Below, piece by piece: positions 34,229 to 42,720 of a DNA stretch of 64,000 nt; positions within the stretch are counted from its first letter, which is position 1, and the number at the start of each line of letters is the position of its first letter. Under the pieces are notes generated by a model. It ran no database searches, was not told the origin of the DNA, and was given only the letters and a program-made list of their open reading frames with translations. The stretch covers positions 186,001 through 250,000 of the forward strand of contig NZ_JAHDTF010000001.1 in assembly GCF_018531465.1 (NCBI RefSeq), given 5' to 3'. The position numbers were made by a program, and so were the translations under genes. Source of the DNA: Sphaerisporangium fuscum (GTDB lineage: Bacteria; Actinomycetota; Actinomycetes; Streptosporangiales; Streptosporangiaceae).

Positions 34229-36480
34229 GGAAGCCGCTCCCGCTTCACCTCGGGCGGTTGGAGCTTCGCCGGTTCACCAGGTCACGCCTGACCCGGGCGG
34301 CGCTGGCCGCCGTCGTGCTCCTCCCCCTGCTGTACGCCGGGCTCTACCTCTGGTCGTTCTGGGACCCTCAGGGCAACCTCGACCGCATCCCCGTGGCCCT
34401 GGTCGTGGCCGACAGGCCCGTCACGGTCGACGGCAAGACCCTCGACGCGGGCGCCGACCTCGCCGAGGAGTTGCGCCAGCGCCGGGTCTTCGCCTGGCAC
34501 CAGGTCGACGCGCGCCGGGCCGACCAAGGGGTGAAGGACGGCACCTACTACCTCTCCCTGACGATCCCCGAAGACTTCAGCGCCGACCTCGCCTCGCCCA
34601 ACGGCGACGGCTCCCCCACCCCGGCGCAACTCGGCGTCCGCGTCGACACCGGCCGCAGCTACATCATGCGCACGATCTCCGACGCGGTGTTCGCCGAGGT
34701 CAGGGATGCCGCGAGCCGCAGCGCGATCCGCGGCTACCTCGACAAGATCTTCCTGTCGTTCGGCGAGATCCACGACGCCACGGCCAAGGCCGCCAAGGGC
34801 GCCGACAAGCTGAGCGACGGCACCGCGCAGGCCAGCAAGGGCGCCGCCAGGCTCGAGAACGGGCTCGGCGACGCGCAGAAGGGCACCCACCGCCTGGCCA
34901 CCGGCGCCGCCGCCGCCCAGAACGGCGCGTCGCGGCTCGCCGGAGGGCTCGCGACGGCGCAGCGTGGCGCCGAGACCCTGCGCCGCGGTCTCGTCCAGCT
35001 CGACCAGGGCGCGAAGAAGGTCGCCGCCGGCAACGCCCAGGCGTACAAGAGCGTCCACGCCTACTCCCGCACGATCAACGACGCCGCGAACAAGTACGTC
35101 CCGATCCTGAAGGGCGACGGCGAGAAGATCCGGCAGGCCGCGCTCACCGTGGCGAAGGGCGCCGACCTCCTCGCCGACGGCCTCGGCGACCTTCCCTCCC
35201 AGATCAACGCCGACGCCGAGCGCGCCCAGCGCGACCTCGCGGCGGTGGAGGGCTGGCTCGACGACCACCCTGACGCCGACCCCAAGCTGCGGGCGCTGCT
35301 GCGCAGGGCCTCGAACTCCGCGCAGGCGCTCGCCGACGCCGCGGGCCGGTTGCAGGAGCGCGTCCAGTCGCAGCAGGACGCCATCGACGAGGTGCGGCAC
35401 GACGCGCGCGCGGTCGCCGTCGCCGCCCGCAAGCTCGCCGCCGCCGCCCCCACGCTCGGCACCAAGCTCGACGCCGCCCGCGACAAGTACAACCAGCTCG
35501 ACAGCGGCCTCAAGCAGCTCGCCGCGGGCTCGGCCAAGCTCAGCCAGGGCGCGGGCACCGCGGCGCAGGCCACCGGCCGGCTCGGTTCGGGGCTGTCCCA
35601 GCTGAGCAACGGCGCCAACCAGCTCAGCGGCGGGCTCGCCGCGCTCGGCCAGGGCGCGGGCAAGCTCGACGCCGGCATCGGCAAGCTGCACGCGGGGGCG
35701 GGCGACCTCGACCACGGCCTCGACCGGCTGGCCGACGGCTCCCAGCAGCTGGCGAGCGGCCTCAGCGACGGCGCCGGCAAGATCCCCGACTACACCGCCC
35801 CCGAGCGCGACAGCCGCACGGGCATGATGAGCGACCCGGTGCGCCTCGACAGTGAGATCGACAACCGGGTCCCCAACTACGGCACGGGTTTCGCGCCCTT
35901 CTTCGTGCCGCTCGCGCTGTGGGTCGGGGCGATGGTGGTCTACATGGTGCTGCGCCCGATGAACCCGCGCCTTCTGGCGGGCTCCGCCCCCGCCTGGCGG
36001 ATCGCCATGGCGGGCTGGGTCCCCGGCGTCACCATGGGCTTCCTGCAGATCGCGGTGCTGCTGGGCGTCATACGCTTCGGCCTCGGGCTGCAGGCGGCGA
36101 ACTGGGCGGGCATGATCGGCCTGCTCGCGCTGACGGTCTGCGCCTTCCTCGCGATCGTCCAGGCCGTGAACGCCCTGGTGGGCCCGCCCGGCCGCGTGCT
36201 CGTCCTGGCGCTGCTGATGCTCCAGCTGACCTCCGCGGCCGGCACCTACCCGATCGAGACCTCGCCCGGCTTCTTCCAGGCGATCTCCCCGTGGCTGCCC
36301 ATGAGCTGGGTGGTGCGTGCCCTGCGGCGCCTGATCAGCGGCGGTGACGCCGCGGTCGTGTGGCAGGCTTGCGGCGTGCTCACCGCTTTCACCCTCCTCG
36401 GCCTGGCGCTCACCGTGCTCGCCGTCCACCGGAGCCGCACCTGGTCCCTGCGCCGCCTGCACCCGGAGCTGTCGCTATGA
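34225..36480 (+). CDS. YhgE/Pip-family membrane protein
   Basis: 751-aa protein related to phage-infection protein/YhgE and to ESX-type accessory factors. One N-terminal helix (about 24-45) is followed by a long extracytoplasmic region rich in heptad-like GA.KL..G...L..G repeats (about 180-530, strongly coiled-coil), then five to six C-terminal helices of ABC-2 type (about 555-740). The start is the GTG at 34225 behind GGAAGGAG, overlapping the preceding ATPase-like gene. The stop overlaps the TetR start (ATGA). Its function in actinomycetes is unproven; related proteins export proteins or act as surface receptors. Confidence 0.85.
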   Translation: MRKPLPLHLGRLELRRFTRSRLTRAALAAVVLLPLLYAGLYLWSFWDPQGNLDRIPVALVVADRPVTVDGKTLDAGADLAEELRQRRVFAWHQVDARRADQGVKDGTYYLSLTIPEDFSADLASPNGDGSPTPAQLGVRVDTGRSYIMRTISDAVFAEVRDAASRSAIRGYLDKIFLSFGEIHDATAKAAKGADKLSDGTAQASKGAARLENGLGDAQKGTHRLATGAAAAQNGASRLAGGLATAQRGAETLRRGLVQLDQGAKKVAAGNAQAYKSVHAYSRTINDAANKYVPILKGDGEKIRQAALTVAKGADLLADGLGDLPSQINADAERAQRDLAAVEGWLDDHPDADPKLRALLRRASNSAQALADAAGRLQERVQSQQDAIDEVRHDARAVAVAARKLAAAAPTLGTKLDAARDKYNQLDSGLKQLAAGSAKLSQGAGTAAQATGRLGSGLSQLSNGANQLSGGLAALGQGAGKLDAGIGKLHAGAGDLDHGLDRLADGSQQLASGLSDGAGKIPDYTAPERDSRTGMMSDPVRLDSEIDNRVPNYGTGFAPFFVPLALWVGAMVVYMVLRPMNPRLLAGSAPAWRIAMAGWVPGVTMGFLQIAVLLGVIRFGLGLQAANWAGMIGLLALTVCAFLAIVQAVNALVGPPGRVLVLALLMLQLTSAAGTYPIETSPGFFQAISPWLPMSWVVRALRRLISGGDAAVVWQACGVLTAFTLLGLALTVLAVHRSRTWSLRRLHPELSL

Positions 36481-37073
36481 GCCGCATGGAGACCCAGCTC
36501 AAGCTCTACATGGCCGCGGTGGAGCTGATCGCCGAACAGGGCTACAGCGCCACCACCGTCGACGCCATCGCCGAGCGCGCCGGGGTGGCCAAGGGCACGG
36601 TGTTCTACAACTTCGGCAGCAAGGACGCCCTGTTCGCGGCCCTCCTCGAACACGGCATCCACCGGCTGGCCGACTCCCTCCACCAGGCCCGCCAGTCGGA
36701 GCCCGGCGACGCGCTGCGCCGGCTCGACGCGGTGGTGATGGCGCAGCTGCGCTTCTTCGAGGAGTACGGCGCGTTCGCCAGGGTCCTGCTGGCCGAGATG
36801 TGGCGCACCACCTGGCAGGACGCCGTGGCCCGGCTGCGCGAGCAGGCCCTCGGGGTGTACGCCGACGTGCTGCGCGAGGCCGTCGCGGCGGAGCTGCTGC
36901 GCACCGACCTCGACGTCGAGACGGCGGCGACGGCCGTCTTCGGCATGGTGCTGACGGTGTCGATCGAGCACCGCGCGCTCCACCCCGAGCGCCCCCTGAC
37001 CGAGATCCACTCCACCCTCGTCGACCTGCTCCACGGTCGCATAGCCGGCCGGAACGCCGCCGCGGCGTCCTGA
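36477..37073 (+). CDS. TetR/AcrR-family repressor
   Basis: 198-aa regulator. N-terminal HTH (VELIAEQGYSATTVDAIAERA broken after 20 residues, then GVAKGTVFYNFGSK) is canonical, and the C-terminal helical domain is ligand-binding and dimerising. It is the last gene of the three-gene operon and translationally coupled to YhgE/Pip, so it probably represses the operon through the ACTGACCAGTCAGT site at 33278-33291. Confidence 0.92.
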   Translation: MSRMETQLKLYMAAVELIAEQGYSATTVDAIAERAGVAKGTVFYNFGSKDALFAALLEHGIHRLADSLHQARQSEPGDALRRLDAVVMAQLRFFEEYGAFARVLLAEMWRTTWQDAVARLREQALGVYADVLREAVAAELLRTDLDVETAATAVFGMVLTVSIEHRALHPERPLTEIHSTLVDLLHGRIAGRNAAAAS

Positions 37074-37084
37074 GCCCGGCAGGG

Positions 37085-38089
37085 TCAGGTGCCGGCGGGC
37101 GGCGACGAGAGCAGCCGGTGGAGCTCGGCAGGGGAGGCGTTCGCGCCGGTGCAGGCGAGGGCGACCTTCCGGCCCGCGAACTCCTCCCTCCTGGCGAGCA
37201 GGCCGGCGAGGGCGGCGGCGCCGGCGAGTTCGGTCAGCGTGTGCGCCTCGTACAGCAGGATCCGCTGGGCCTGGCGGATCTCCTCGTCGCTCACCAGGAT
37301 GAAGTCGTCCAGGTCGCGCATGATCCTCTGCGGCGTCGCGAAGGCCGAGCCGGTGGCCAGGCCGTCGGCGACCGTCCCCACCGGACGCCGGACCAGCTCA
37401 CCGGCGCGCCAGGAGTCGTGCGCCGTGGGAGCCAGTGACGACTGCACGCCGATGATCCGGCAGCGGGGTGCGACGGCCTTGGCCACCAGGCACGCGCCCG
37501 CCGCGCCCGTCCCCGAGCCGATCGGGACGAAGATCGCGTCGAGGTCCGGGCACCGGTTGAGGATCTCCAGGTACAGCGTCCCGACCCCGGCGATGAGGTC
37601 GGGCTCGTCCGCCGGGCTGATCAGACGGTTGCCCTGCACGGCGGCCAGGGTGGCGGCGTACTCGCCCGCCTCGACCATCGTCGCGCCCTTGACCTCGATC
37701 GCGGCGCCGAGCGCCTCCAGGGCCGCCACCTTCGACGGGTTCGGGTTCTCGGGCATCACGATCGTGCACGGGACGCCGAAGGCCCGCGCGGCGTACGCGA
37801 TCGACTGGGCGTGGTTGCCCGTCGAGTAGGTGAGCACCCCCGCCTCCCGCTGCTCCTCGGGGAGCCGCGCCATCAGGTTGATCCCGCCTCTGACCTTGAA
37901 CGCGCCGGTCGGCTGGGCGTTCTCGTGCTTGAGGTAGGTCTCCGCCCCGGTCCGCCGGTCGAGCACGGGGTACGACCACAAGGGCGTCTCGGGCAGGCGG
38001 GGAGCGATCAGCTGGGCGGCATGGAGGACGTCGGTGACGGACGGCGAAGTCGTTTGCACGGAGACCACGCTCGGGCATCGGCCATCCAT
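37085..38089 (-). CDS. Threonine/serine dehydratase (PLP fold type II)
   Basis: 334-aa ammonia-lyase. The PLP Lys is in PTGAFKVRGG, the substrate loop in STGNHAQSIAYAA, and the phosphate-binding glycine loop in GSGTGAAGA. The C-terminal ACT regulatory domain of biosynthetic IlvA is absent, so a catabolic threonine/serine dehydratase, serine racemase or hydroxyaspartate-type lyase is likely. Start uncertain: GTG codons 8 and 11 are alternatives to the ATG at 38089. Divergent from a LysR gene that probably regulates it. Confidence 0.88.
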   Translation of the reverse strand: MDGRCPSVVSVQTTSPSVTDVLHAAQLIAPRLPETPLWSYPVLDRRTGAETYLKHENAQPTGAFKVRGGINLMARLPEEQREAGVLTYSTGNHAQSIAYAARAFGVPCTIVMPENPNPSKVAALEALGAAIEVKGATMVEAGEYAATLAAVQGNRLISPADEPDLIAGVGTLYLEILNRCPDLDAIFVPIGSGTGAAGACLVAKAVAPRCRIIGVQSSLAPTAHDSWRAGELVRRPVGTVADGLATGSAFATPQRIMRDLDDFILVSDEEIRQAQRILLYEAHTLTELAGAAALAGLLARREEFAGRKVALACTGANASPAELHRLLSSPPAGT

Positions 38090-38116
38090 AGGTCCAATGC
38101 CAACCCACGCTCTTTC

Positions 38117-38129
38117 CCATAGATATGGT
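38117..38129. promoter_or_regulatory. Dyad CCATA-GA-TATGG and leaderless -10 of the LysR gene
   Basis: Perfect CCATA/TATGG dyad at 38117-38128. TATGGT (38124-38129) then lies 6 nt before the LysR ATG at 38136, the TANNNT-N6-ATG arrangement of leaderless actinobacterial promoters. A LysR-type protein bound to the dyad would autoregulate and act on the divergent dehydratase. Confidence 0.55.
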
Positions 38130-38135
38130 TGATAG

Positions 38136-39095
38136 ATGCTCGATGTCCTGCGCTTACGCGTCCTCGATGCCGTGGCCAGGCACGGCTCGGTGACCGCGGC
38201 GGCCCGGGAACTGCACTACTCCCAGCCTTCGGTCAGCCACCATCTGGCCCGGCTGGAGGCCGAGACGGGGGCGAAGCTGGTCCAGCGAGTGGGGCGGGGC
38301 ATCCGCCTCACCGAAGCGGGGCGGCTCCTGGCCGACCGTGCCGCGGAGATCATCGGCCGGCTCGACGCCGCGTCGAACGAGCTGGCGGCGCACGTCGGCC
38401 TGCGTTCCGGGCGGGTACGCCTCGCCGCGTTCCCCTCGGCGCTTGGCACGTTCGTCCCCGCGGCGGCGCTGCGGCTGGCCCGCGAGCACCCCGGCCTGGA
38501 CCTGCGCCTCATCGAGGCGGAGCCGCCCGAGGCGCTCGCCATGCTCCGCGCGGGCCAGGTCGACGTGGCGGTGACGTTCCGGTACGGCACCTCGGGGCTC
38601 GGTACCGACATGGGGGTGGACGGCGCCGGCGCCGGCGGGGTGAGGACGGTCGGCCTGTTCGAGGACCCGGGGTTCCTGGTCACCCCACCGCAGGTGGATC
38701 CGGGCGGGGAGCTCGGCTCGTACGCCGGCGCGAAGTGGATCGCCGGATGTGACCGGTGCAGGAGCCACCTGCTGGCGCTGTGCGGCGCGGCCGGGTTCGA
38801 CCCCGCCATCGCGTTCACCACCGACGACTACGTGGCGGTGCAGGCCATGGTCGCCGCCGGGCTGGGTGTCACCGTACTGCCGCGCCTGGCGCTGTCCGCC
38901 CATCGCCACCCCGGTGTACGGCTGAGCGAGATCCCCGGCTCCAGCAGGAACGTCATCGCCGCGGTCTACGGCGAGCCGCCCGATCCTCCGGCGACGGCGG
39001 CCCTGGTCCGCGCGCTGGCGTCCGCGGCCGAGAGCGCCGCCCTCGACGGCGCCGCGGGGTCACCGGCCGGGGCCGCCGCGGCGATAGGCTCGTGA
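38136..39095 (+). CDS. LysR-family regulator, divergent from the dehydratase
   Basis: 319-aa regulator with an N-terminal winged HTH (RLRVLDAVARHGSVTAAARE, YSQPSVSHHLARLE) and a C-terminal substrate-binding domain (GRVRLAAFPSALGTFVPAA; GLGVTVLPRLAL). The Ala-rich tail after about 295 is unstructured. Probably controls the divergent threonine/serine dehydratase; the effector may be an amino acid. Confidence 0.9.
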   Translation: MLDVLRLRVLDAVARHGSVTAAARELHYSQPSVSHHLARLEAETGAKLVQRVGRGIRLTEAGRLLADRAAEIIGRLDAASNELAAHVGLRSGRVRLAAFPSALGTFVPAAALRLAREHPGLDLRLIEAEPPEALAMLRAGQVDVAVTFRYGTSGLGTDMGVDGAGAGGVRTVGLFEDPGFLVTPPQVDPGGELGSYAGAKWIAGCDRCRSHLLALCGAAGFDPAIAFTTDDYVAVQAMVAAGLGVTVLPRLALSAHRHPGVRLSEIPGSSRNVIAAVYGEPPDPPATAALVRALASAAESAALDGAAGSPAGAAAAIGS

Positions 39096-39114
39096 CCTTC
39101 GAGGAGGGGAGATC

Positions 39115-39366
39115 ATGGTACGGGAGCCGAACATCTGCGACGCCTGCGCGCGCCTGCGGTTGCGCCGCAATCCCGAGGCGGAGACCTCGGCGGACCTGTG
39201 GACGCCGCACTGCGACGCGTTCCCGGAGAAGGTCCCGGACGCGATCTTCTTCGGCGGTTTCGACCATCGGAATCCGTATCCGGGCGACAACGGCATCCGG
39301 TTCGTCCTCAAAGACTACGGAGAGATGCCGCTGCGGCTCTACGAGGAGCGGGTGCGGGCCTCCTGA
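39115..39366 (+). CDS. Small conserved hypothetical protein
   Basis: 83-aa soluble protein with an N-terminal CDAC pair (C8, C11) and a third Cys near 33, possibly a small metal site. Aromatic motifs (IFFGGFDHRNPYPGDNG) suggest a compact fold. Good RBS (GAGGAGGGGAG) before the ATG. It starts 19 bp after the LysR gene and is convergent with the metallopeptidase toxin gene (stop-to-stop 3 bp). No function is recognised; nothing indicates it is an immunity protein. Confidence 0.65.
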   Translation: MVREPNICDACARLRLRRNPEAETSADLWTPHCDAFPEKVPDAIFFGGFDHRNPYPGDNGIRFVLKDYGEMPLRLYEERVRAS

Positions 39367-39369
39367 ACC

Positions 39370-40653
39370 TCAGTTGAAGATGCTCTCCAGTTCCCTGCCG
39401 ATCGCGCTGGCGAGCGGACGCGGGGAGCTTGACGACATGTACTCCGCGAACGCCTCGGCGATCATCTCGTGTGGTTCGGTGGCGCCGTAGCCGCCCAGTT
39501 CCTCCCTGACCCGGGCCGCGGTCGCCGGATGGAACATCCCGCCCTGGACATCGACCCTCCGGCCGAGCACGTCCCGGATGGCCTGATTCAGCCGCCGCTC
39601 GCCACTGGGCGGCAGATTGACGAGAAGGTGGTGGCCGAATTCGTGATGGACGATCGCCTGCACGGATCGCCAGCCCTGTGAAAGCCAGCCGGAGTTCATG
39701 TTCGCCGCGTACCTGGACGCGACGACCTGGTGGTCCGTCAGCTGGTGAGGGTCGAAGTAGATGCCGCGATCATCACCGGCCAGCACGGAGTAGGCGCCGC
39801 GGCCGTCGGATCCGAACCTGCTCCTGGGGTCGCTCACGCCGATCTCCTTCAGCTTGGCCATCACATTCGGGAACCGCTCGCCGAGCCGGTCGAGGGCGTC
39901 GCCGAACTCTCGCGCGATGCGCGGATCCATGGCGACCGACGTGAAGTCGATCCTCGGCGCGAACGGCCCCAGCCTGTCGACGAGCCTCCGCTGGACCCGC
40001 GCCTCGGTCTCGGCGAGGACGCGCAGTTCGTCAGAGGTGAACCGCCGCGCCCCCGGCGCGGCCCCTCCGGTCATCGCGGCCGGTGTGTCGTGCAGGGGCC
40101 GACGGGCGCCGAGCAGACGGCGAAGACGGTTCCGGACGGCGCCGGCCACGCCCTTTCCGAGGAAACGTTCGAGCTGATGCCGGAAGACGGCCCAGGACCG
40201 CTGGGCGCCGCCGCGCAAGGTCAGGATCGCGGCCCGCGCCGGGACGGCACCGATGCCGGCGAAGGCGGCCGAGGCGACGAGCCACGCCAGGGCCGCGGCC
40301 GCGCAGGTGATGAGGAGCACCTTGAGCGCCTCGACGATGTCGGCGGCGACGTCATGGACATCGGCGAAGGCGTGCAGGGTGGTGGCGAGGTTGGGCAGGT
40401 GGGAGGAGTCGTCGCCGTCTTTGTGGTACTCGGCCCAGAAAGCCCGGAACGTTTCGACGTGGTCCCCGATGTCGTGCGCCCCGATCTTGTGGAGTGCGGC
40501 GTCGGCCAGCGGGATGACGTCGGTGGTGAGCGCCTTGGCGCAGGCACGGTAGGCGGTGGCGCATGCGCGGAGCCCGTCCTCGTCCTGGCCGGGCCAGGGC
40601 ACCCCCAGCAGGCCGAGCCCCGCTTCGAGCGCCGGCGGGAGCATCAGCGCCAT
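39370..40653 (-). CDS. Polymorphic-toxin-like protein with zinc metallopeptidase domain
   Basis: 427 aa from the ATG at 40653 (frame open to 40719). The N-terminal about 190 residues look like the WXG100/CpnT-type secretion domain: LPPALEAGLGLLGVPWPGQD opening, long helices and a hydrophobic pair of segments (about 115-155). A basic linker follows. The C-terminal domain has a zincin motif HEFGH (H337) and a downstream EMIAEAFAEYM that can supply the third ligand, so it is a metallopeptidase. Layout fits an actinobacterial secreted toxin delivered by a type VII system. No ESX components or clear immunity gene lie beside it. The start is uncertain. Confidence 0.72.
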   Translation of the reverse strand: MALMLPPALEAGLGLLGVPWPGQDEDGLRACATAYRACAKALTTDVIPLADAALHKIGAHDIGDHVETFRAFWAEYHKDGDDSSHLPNLATTLHAFADVHDVAADIVEALKVLLITCAAAALAWLVASAAFAGIGAVPARAAILTLRGGAQRSWAVFRHQLERFLGKGVAGAVRNRLRRLLGARRPLHDTPAAMTGGAAPGARRFTSDELRVLAETEARVQRRLVDRLGPFAPRIDFTSVAMDPRIAREFGDALDRLGERFPNVMAKLKEIGVSDPRSRFGSDGRGAYSVLAGDDRGIYFDPHQLTDHQVVASRYAANMNSGWLSQGWRSVQAIVHHEFGHHLLVNLPPSGERRLNQAIRDVLGRRVDVQGGMFHPATAARVREELGGYGATEPHEMIAEAFAEYMSSSSPRPLASAIGRELESIFN

Positions 40654-40916
40654 CGCGACCGCCCGACCGTCAGCCGCGGTGCTCCCACGGTCGGTTCGAG
40701 ACGTGCGTCCAGGCTCCACGCGGTCCCCGTCAACGCGTCCCGTCCCCCTTCGCTCCGGACCCGGCCGTTGACGGCCGAGTCAAGCCCACCCCGCGAAGAC
40801 ATAGATTATTCACCAAAAGCGACGGCCGGCTTGACCGGCCGCCCACAGCATTCGATGCGATGGCGGCCCGGAAACCGGATGGCCCCTGATCCTGAGCGGG
40901 TCCTACTATCAGCGGC

Positions 40917-41555
40917 ATGCCACACCTGACCACGCTCGCGGTGTTCGCCGCCGCCACGCTCGCGCTGCTGCTCGTCCCCGGGCCCGCCGTCGTCTACATC
41001 GTGACCCGCAGCGTCGCCCAGGGCCGGGCCGCCGGGCTCGTGTCCGTGGCCGGCATCCACACGGGGTCGGTCGTGCACGTCGTGGCCGCCGCCCTCGGCC
41101 TGAGCGCGCTGCTGGCGGCCTCGGCCACGGCGTTCACGCTGGTGAAGTACCTCGGCGCGGCCTACCTGGTCTACCTCGGCCTGCGCAAGCTCTTCGACCG
41201 GTCCGGCTCCCTGGCCAAGGAGGTCGCGCCGGTCTCCCGGTCACGCCTGTTCGGCGAGGGCTTCGTGGTGAACGTGCTCAACCCGAAGACGGCGATCTTC
41301 TTCCTCGCCTTCCTCCCGCAGTTCGTCGACCCGGACCTCGGGCCGGTGGCGTTCCAGGTCACGGTGCTCGGCCTGGTCTGGATCGCGCTCGGCATGGCGA
41401 GCGACGGCGGGTACGCCCTGCTCGCCTCCGCCCTCGCCGGCCGCGTGCGCCGCTCCCCCGTGGCCGCGCGCCGGCTCGACGTCACCAGCGGCCTGGTGTA
41501 CATCGGCCTCGGCGCGGTGGCGGCCTTCGCGGGGGACGGCACGGCCAAGGCGTAG
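40917..41555 (+). CDS. LysE/RhtB-family amino-acid exporter
   Basis: 212-aa inner-membrane exporter with about six helices and the family signature near the N-terminus (LLLVPGPAVVYIVTRSVAQG) plus GFVVNVLNPKTAIFFLAFLP. Substrate likely a neutral amino acid or homoserine lactone. TACTAT (40904-40909) followed by 7 nt and the ATG suggests leaderless translation. Convergent with the PucR-type regulator. Confidence 0.92.
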   Translation: MPHLTTLAVFAAATLALLLVPGPAVVYIVTRSVAQGRAAGLVSVAGIHTGSVVHVVAAALGLSALLAASATAFTLVKYLGAAYLVYLGLRKLFDRSGSLAKEVAPVSRSRLFGEGFVVNVLNPKTAIFFLAFLPQFVDPDLGPVAFQVTVLGLVWIALGMASDGGYALLASALAGRVRRSPVAARRLDVTSGLVYIGLGAVAAFAGDGTAKA

Positions 41556-41558
41556 CGG

Positions 41559-42596
41559 TCATCCGGGCTGCCGGTGGAGGCGCCGCAGCGCGAGGGCGAG
41601 CTGCAGGCGCAGCCGTCCCCGCGGCTCGCGGACCGGCCAGCCGAGCAGGTGCTCGGCCTGCGCCAGCCGCTCCTGGAGCGTGGAATGGTGCACGTGCAGC
41701 GCCACCGCCGCCGCTCTCAGGCTGGAACAGGAGGCGACCGCGTCGAGCGTGGTGAGCATCCATCGGGCGGCCGCCCCCGCGCGCTCCAGCGCCTCCACGT
41801 CGGGCACCGGCGCCGTGCCGGGGCCGACCGCGGCGGCGAGGACGGCGAGCCCGCCGAGCTCGTCGGCGTACACCACCCGGGGACCGGGGTCCTGCTCGCC
41901 GCCGTCGGCGGTGAAGCGCAGCGCCGTGCGCGCGGCGGCCCAGGACGCCGGCAGCTCGAGCAGGGGGACCACGGGCCCGACTCCGGCCCGCCCGTCCCTC
42001 GCCGCCGGCCCGGCGCCCGCGCGTCCGTCGTTCTCCTGCCGGGGCCGCGCCCCCGGGCCCGGCACGGGCTCCAATCGGGCCACGCCACCGGGCAGCGCCA
42101 CCGCGCGGGCCAGCGGCGCGGTCAGGCCGAGCCGCCGGGCGGCGGCCAGGCGGACCAGCGCGTGCGCCGAGGCGTCGAGAACCGTCTCGACCAGCGCGGG
42201 GTCATCGGGGGCCGGCGAGCCTCCCCTCGTCCGGTCGAGGACGACGCGGACGGCGGCCGCGAGGCGCTCCAGCACCATCGCGTCCACGGCTCCGGCGGGT
42301 CCGGCGCGCTCCAGCCACACGGCCGACGGCCCGCCGGGCGCCAGCGGCAGCCGGAGCCACGAGTCGTCGGCCGGACCGGCGTCGTCGCGGCGCCGGCCGT
42401 CCGGCTCGACCCGGACCCGCAGGCGGCGTTCGTCGTCCACCAGGCGGGCGGGGCAGCCGGACAGCACCGCCGCCCCGCGGACCAGGGCCTCCAGGCCCGC
42501 CCGTCCCTCGATCAGCCGATCGAAGTACGCGATCACCTGCACCGCGTCGGCGGCGGCGGCGTCGAAGGCCGCGAGACGGCCGGCCAGCTCGCGCAT
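41559..42596 (-). CDS. PucR/CdaR-type transcriptional regulator
   Basis: 345-aa regulator ending in the PucR C-terminal HTH (SSLRAAAVALHVHHSTLQER, LGWPVREPRGRLRLQLALAL). The N-terminal two thirds are a GAF-like/sensor region rich in Ala, Gly and Pro without a named ligand. In other actinomycetes PucR-type proteins control purine, amine or sugar catabolism. Targets here are unknown; the upstream neighbour on the same strand is an esterase. Confidence 0.82.
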   Translation of the reverse strand: MRELAGRLAAFDAAAADAVQVIAYFDRLIEGRAGLEALVRGAAVLSGCPARLVDDERRLRVRVEPDGRRRDDAGPADDSWLRLPLAPGGPSAVWLERAGPAGAVDAMVLERLAAAVRVVLDRTRGGSPAPDDPALVETVLDASAHALVRLAAARRLGLTAPLARAVALPGGVARLEPVPGPGARPRQENDGRAGAGPAARDGRAGVGPVVPLLELPASWAAARTALRFTADGGEQDPGPRVVYADELGGLAVLAAAVGPGTAPVPDVEALERAGAAARWMLTTLDAVASCSSLRAAAVALHVHHSTLQERLAQAEHLLGWPVREPRGRLRLQLALALRRLHRQPG

Positions 42597-42720
42597 GGAT
42601 CAATTCTGCCCGACGGCTGCCTCAGTGCTCGACGGTCTCGCTCCGCCCGGTGGCGACGACCGCCGCCGCGGGGCGATAACCCTTCGCCGAGCTGGAGTCG
42701 GCCCCGGTGGCGAGGGGCGC

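Noticed and set aside
34770..35770. Internal repeats within the YhgE/Pip gene as a DNA repeat array
   Set aside because: The periodicity follows coiled-coil GxxxLxxG protein repeats in frame; it is a protein feature.
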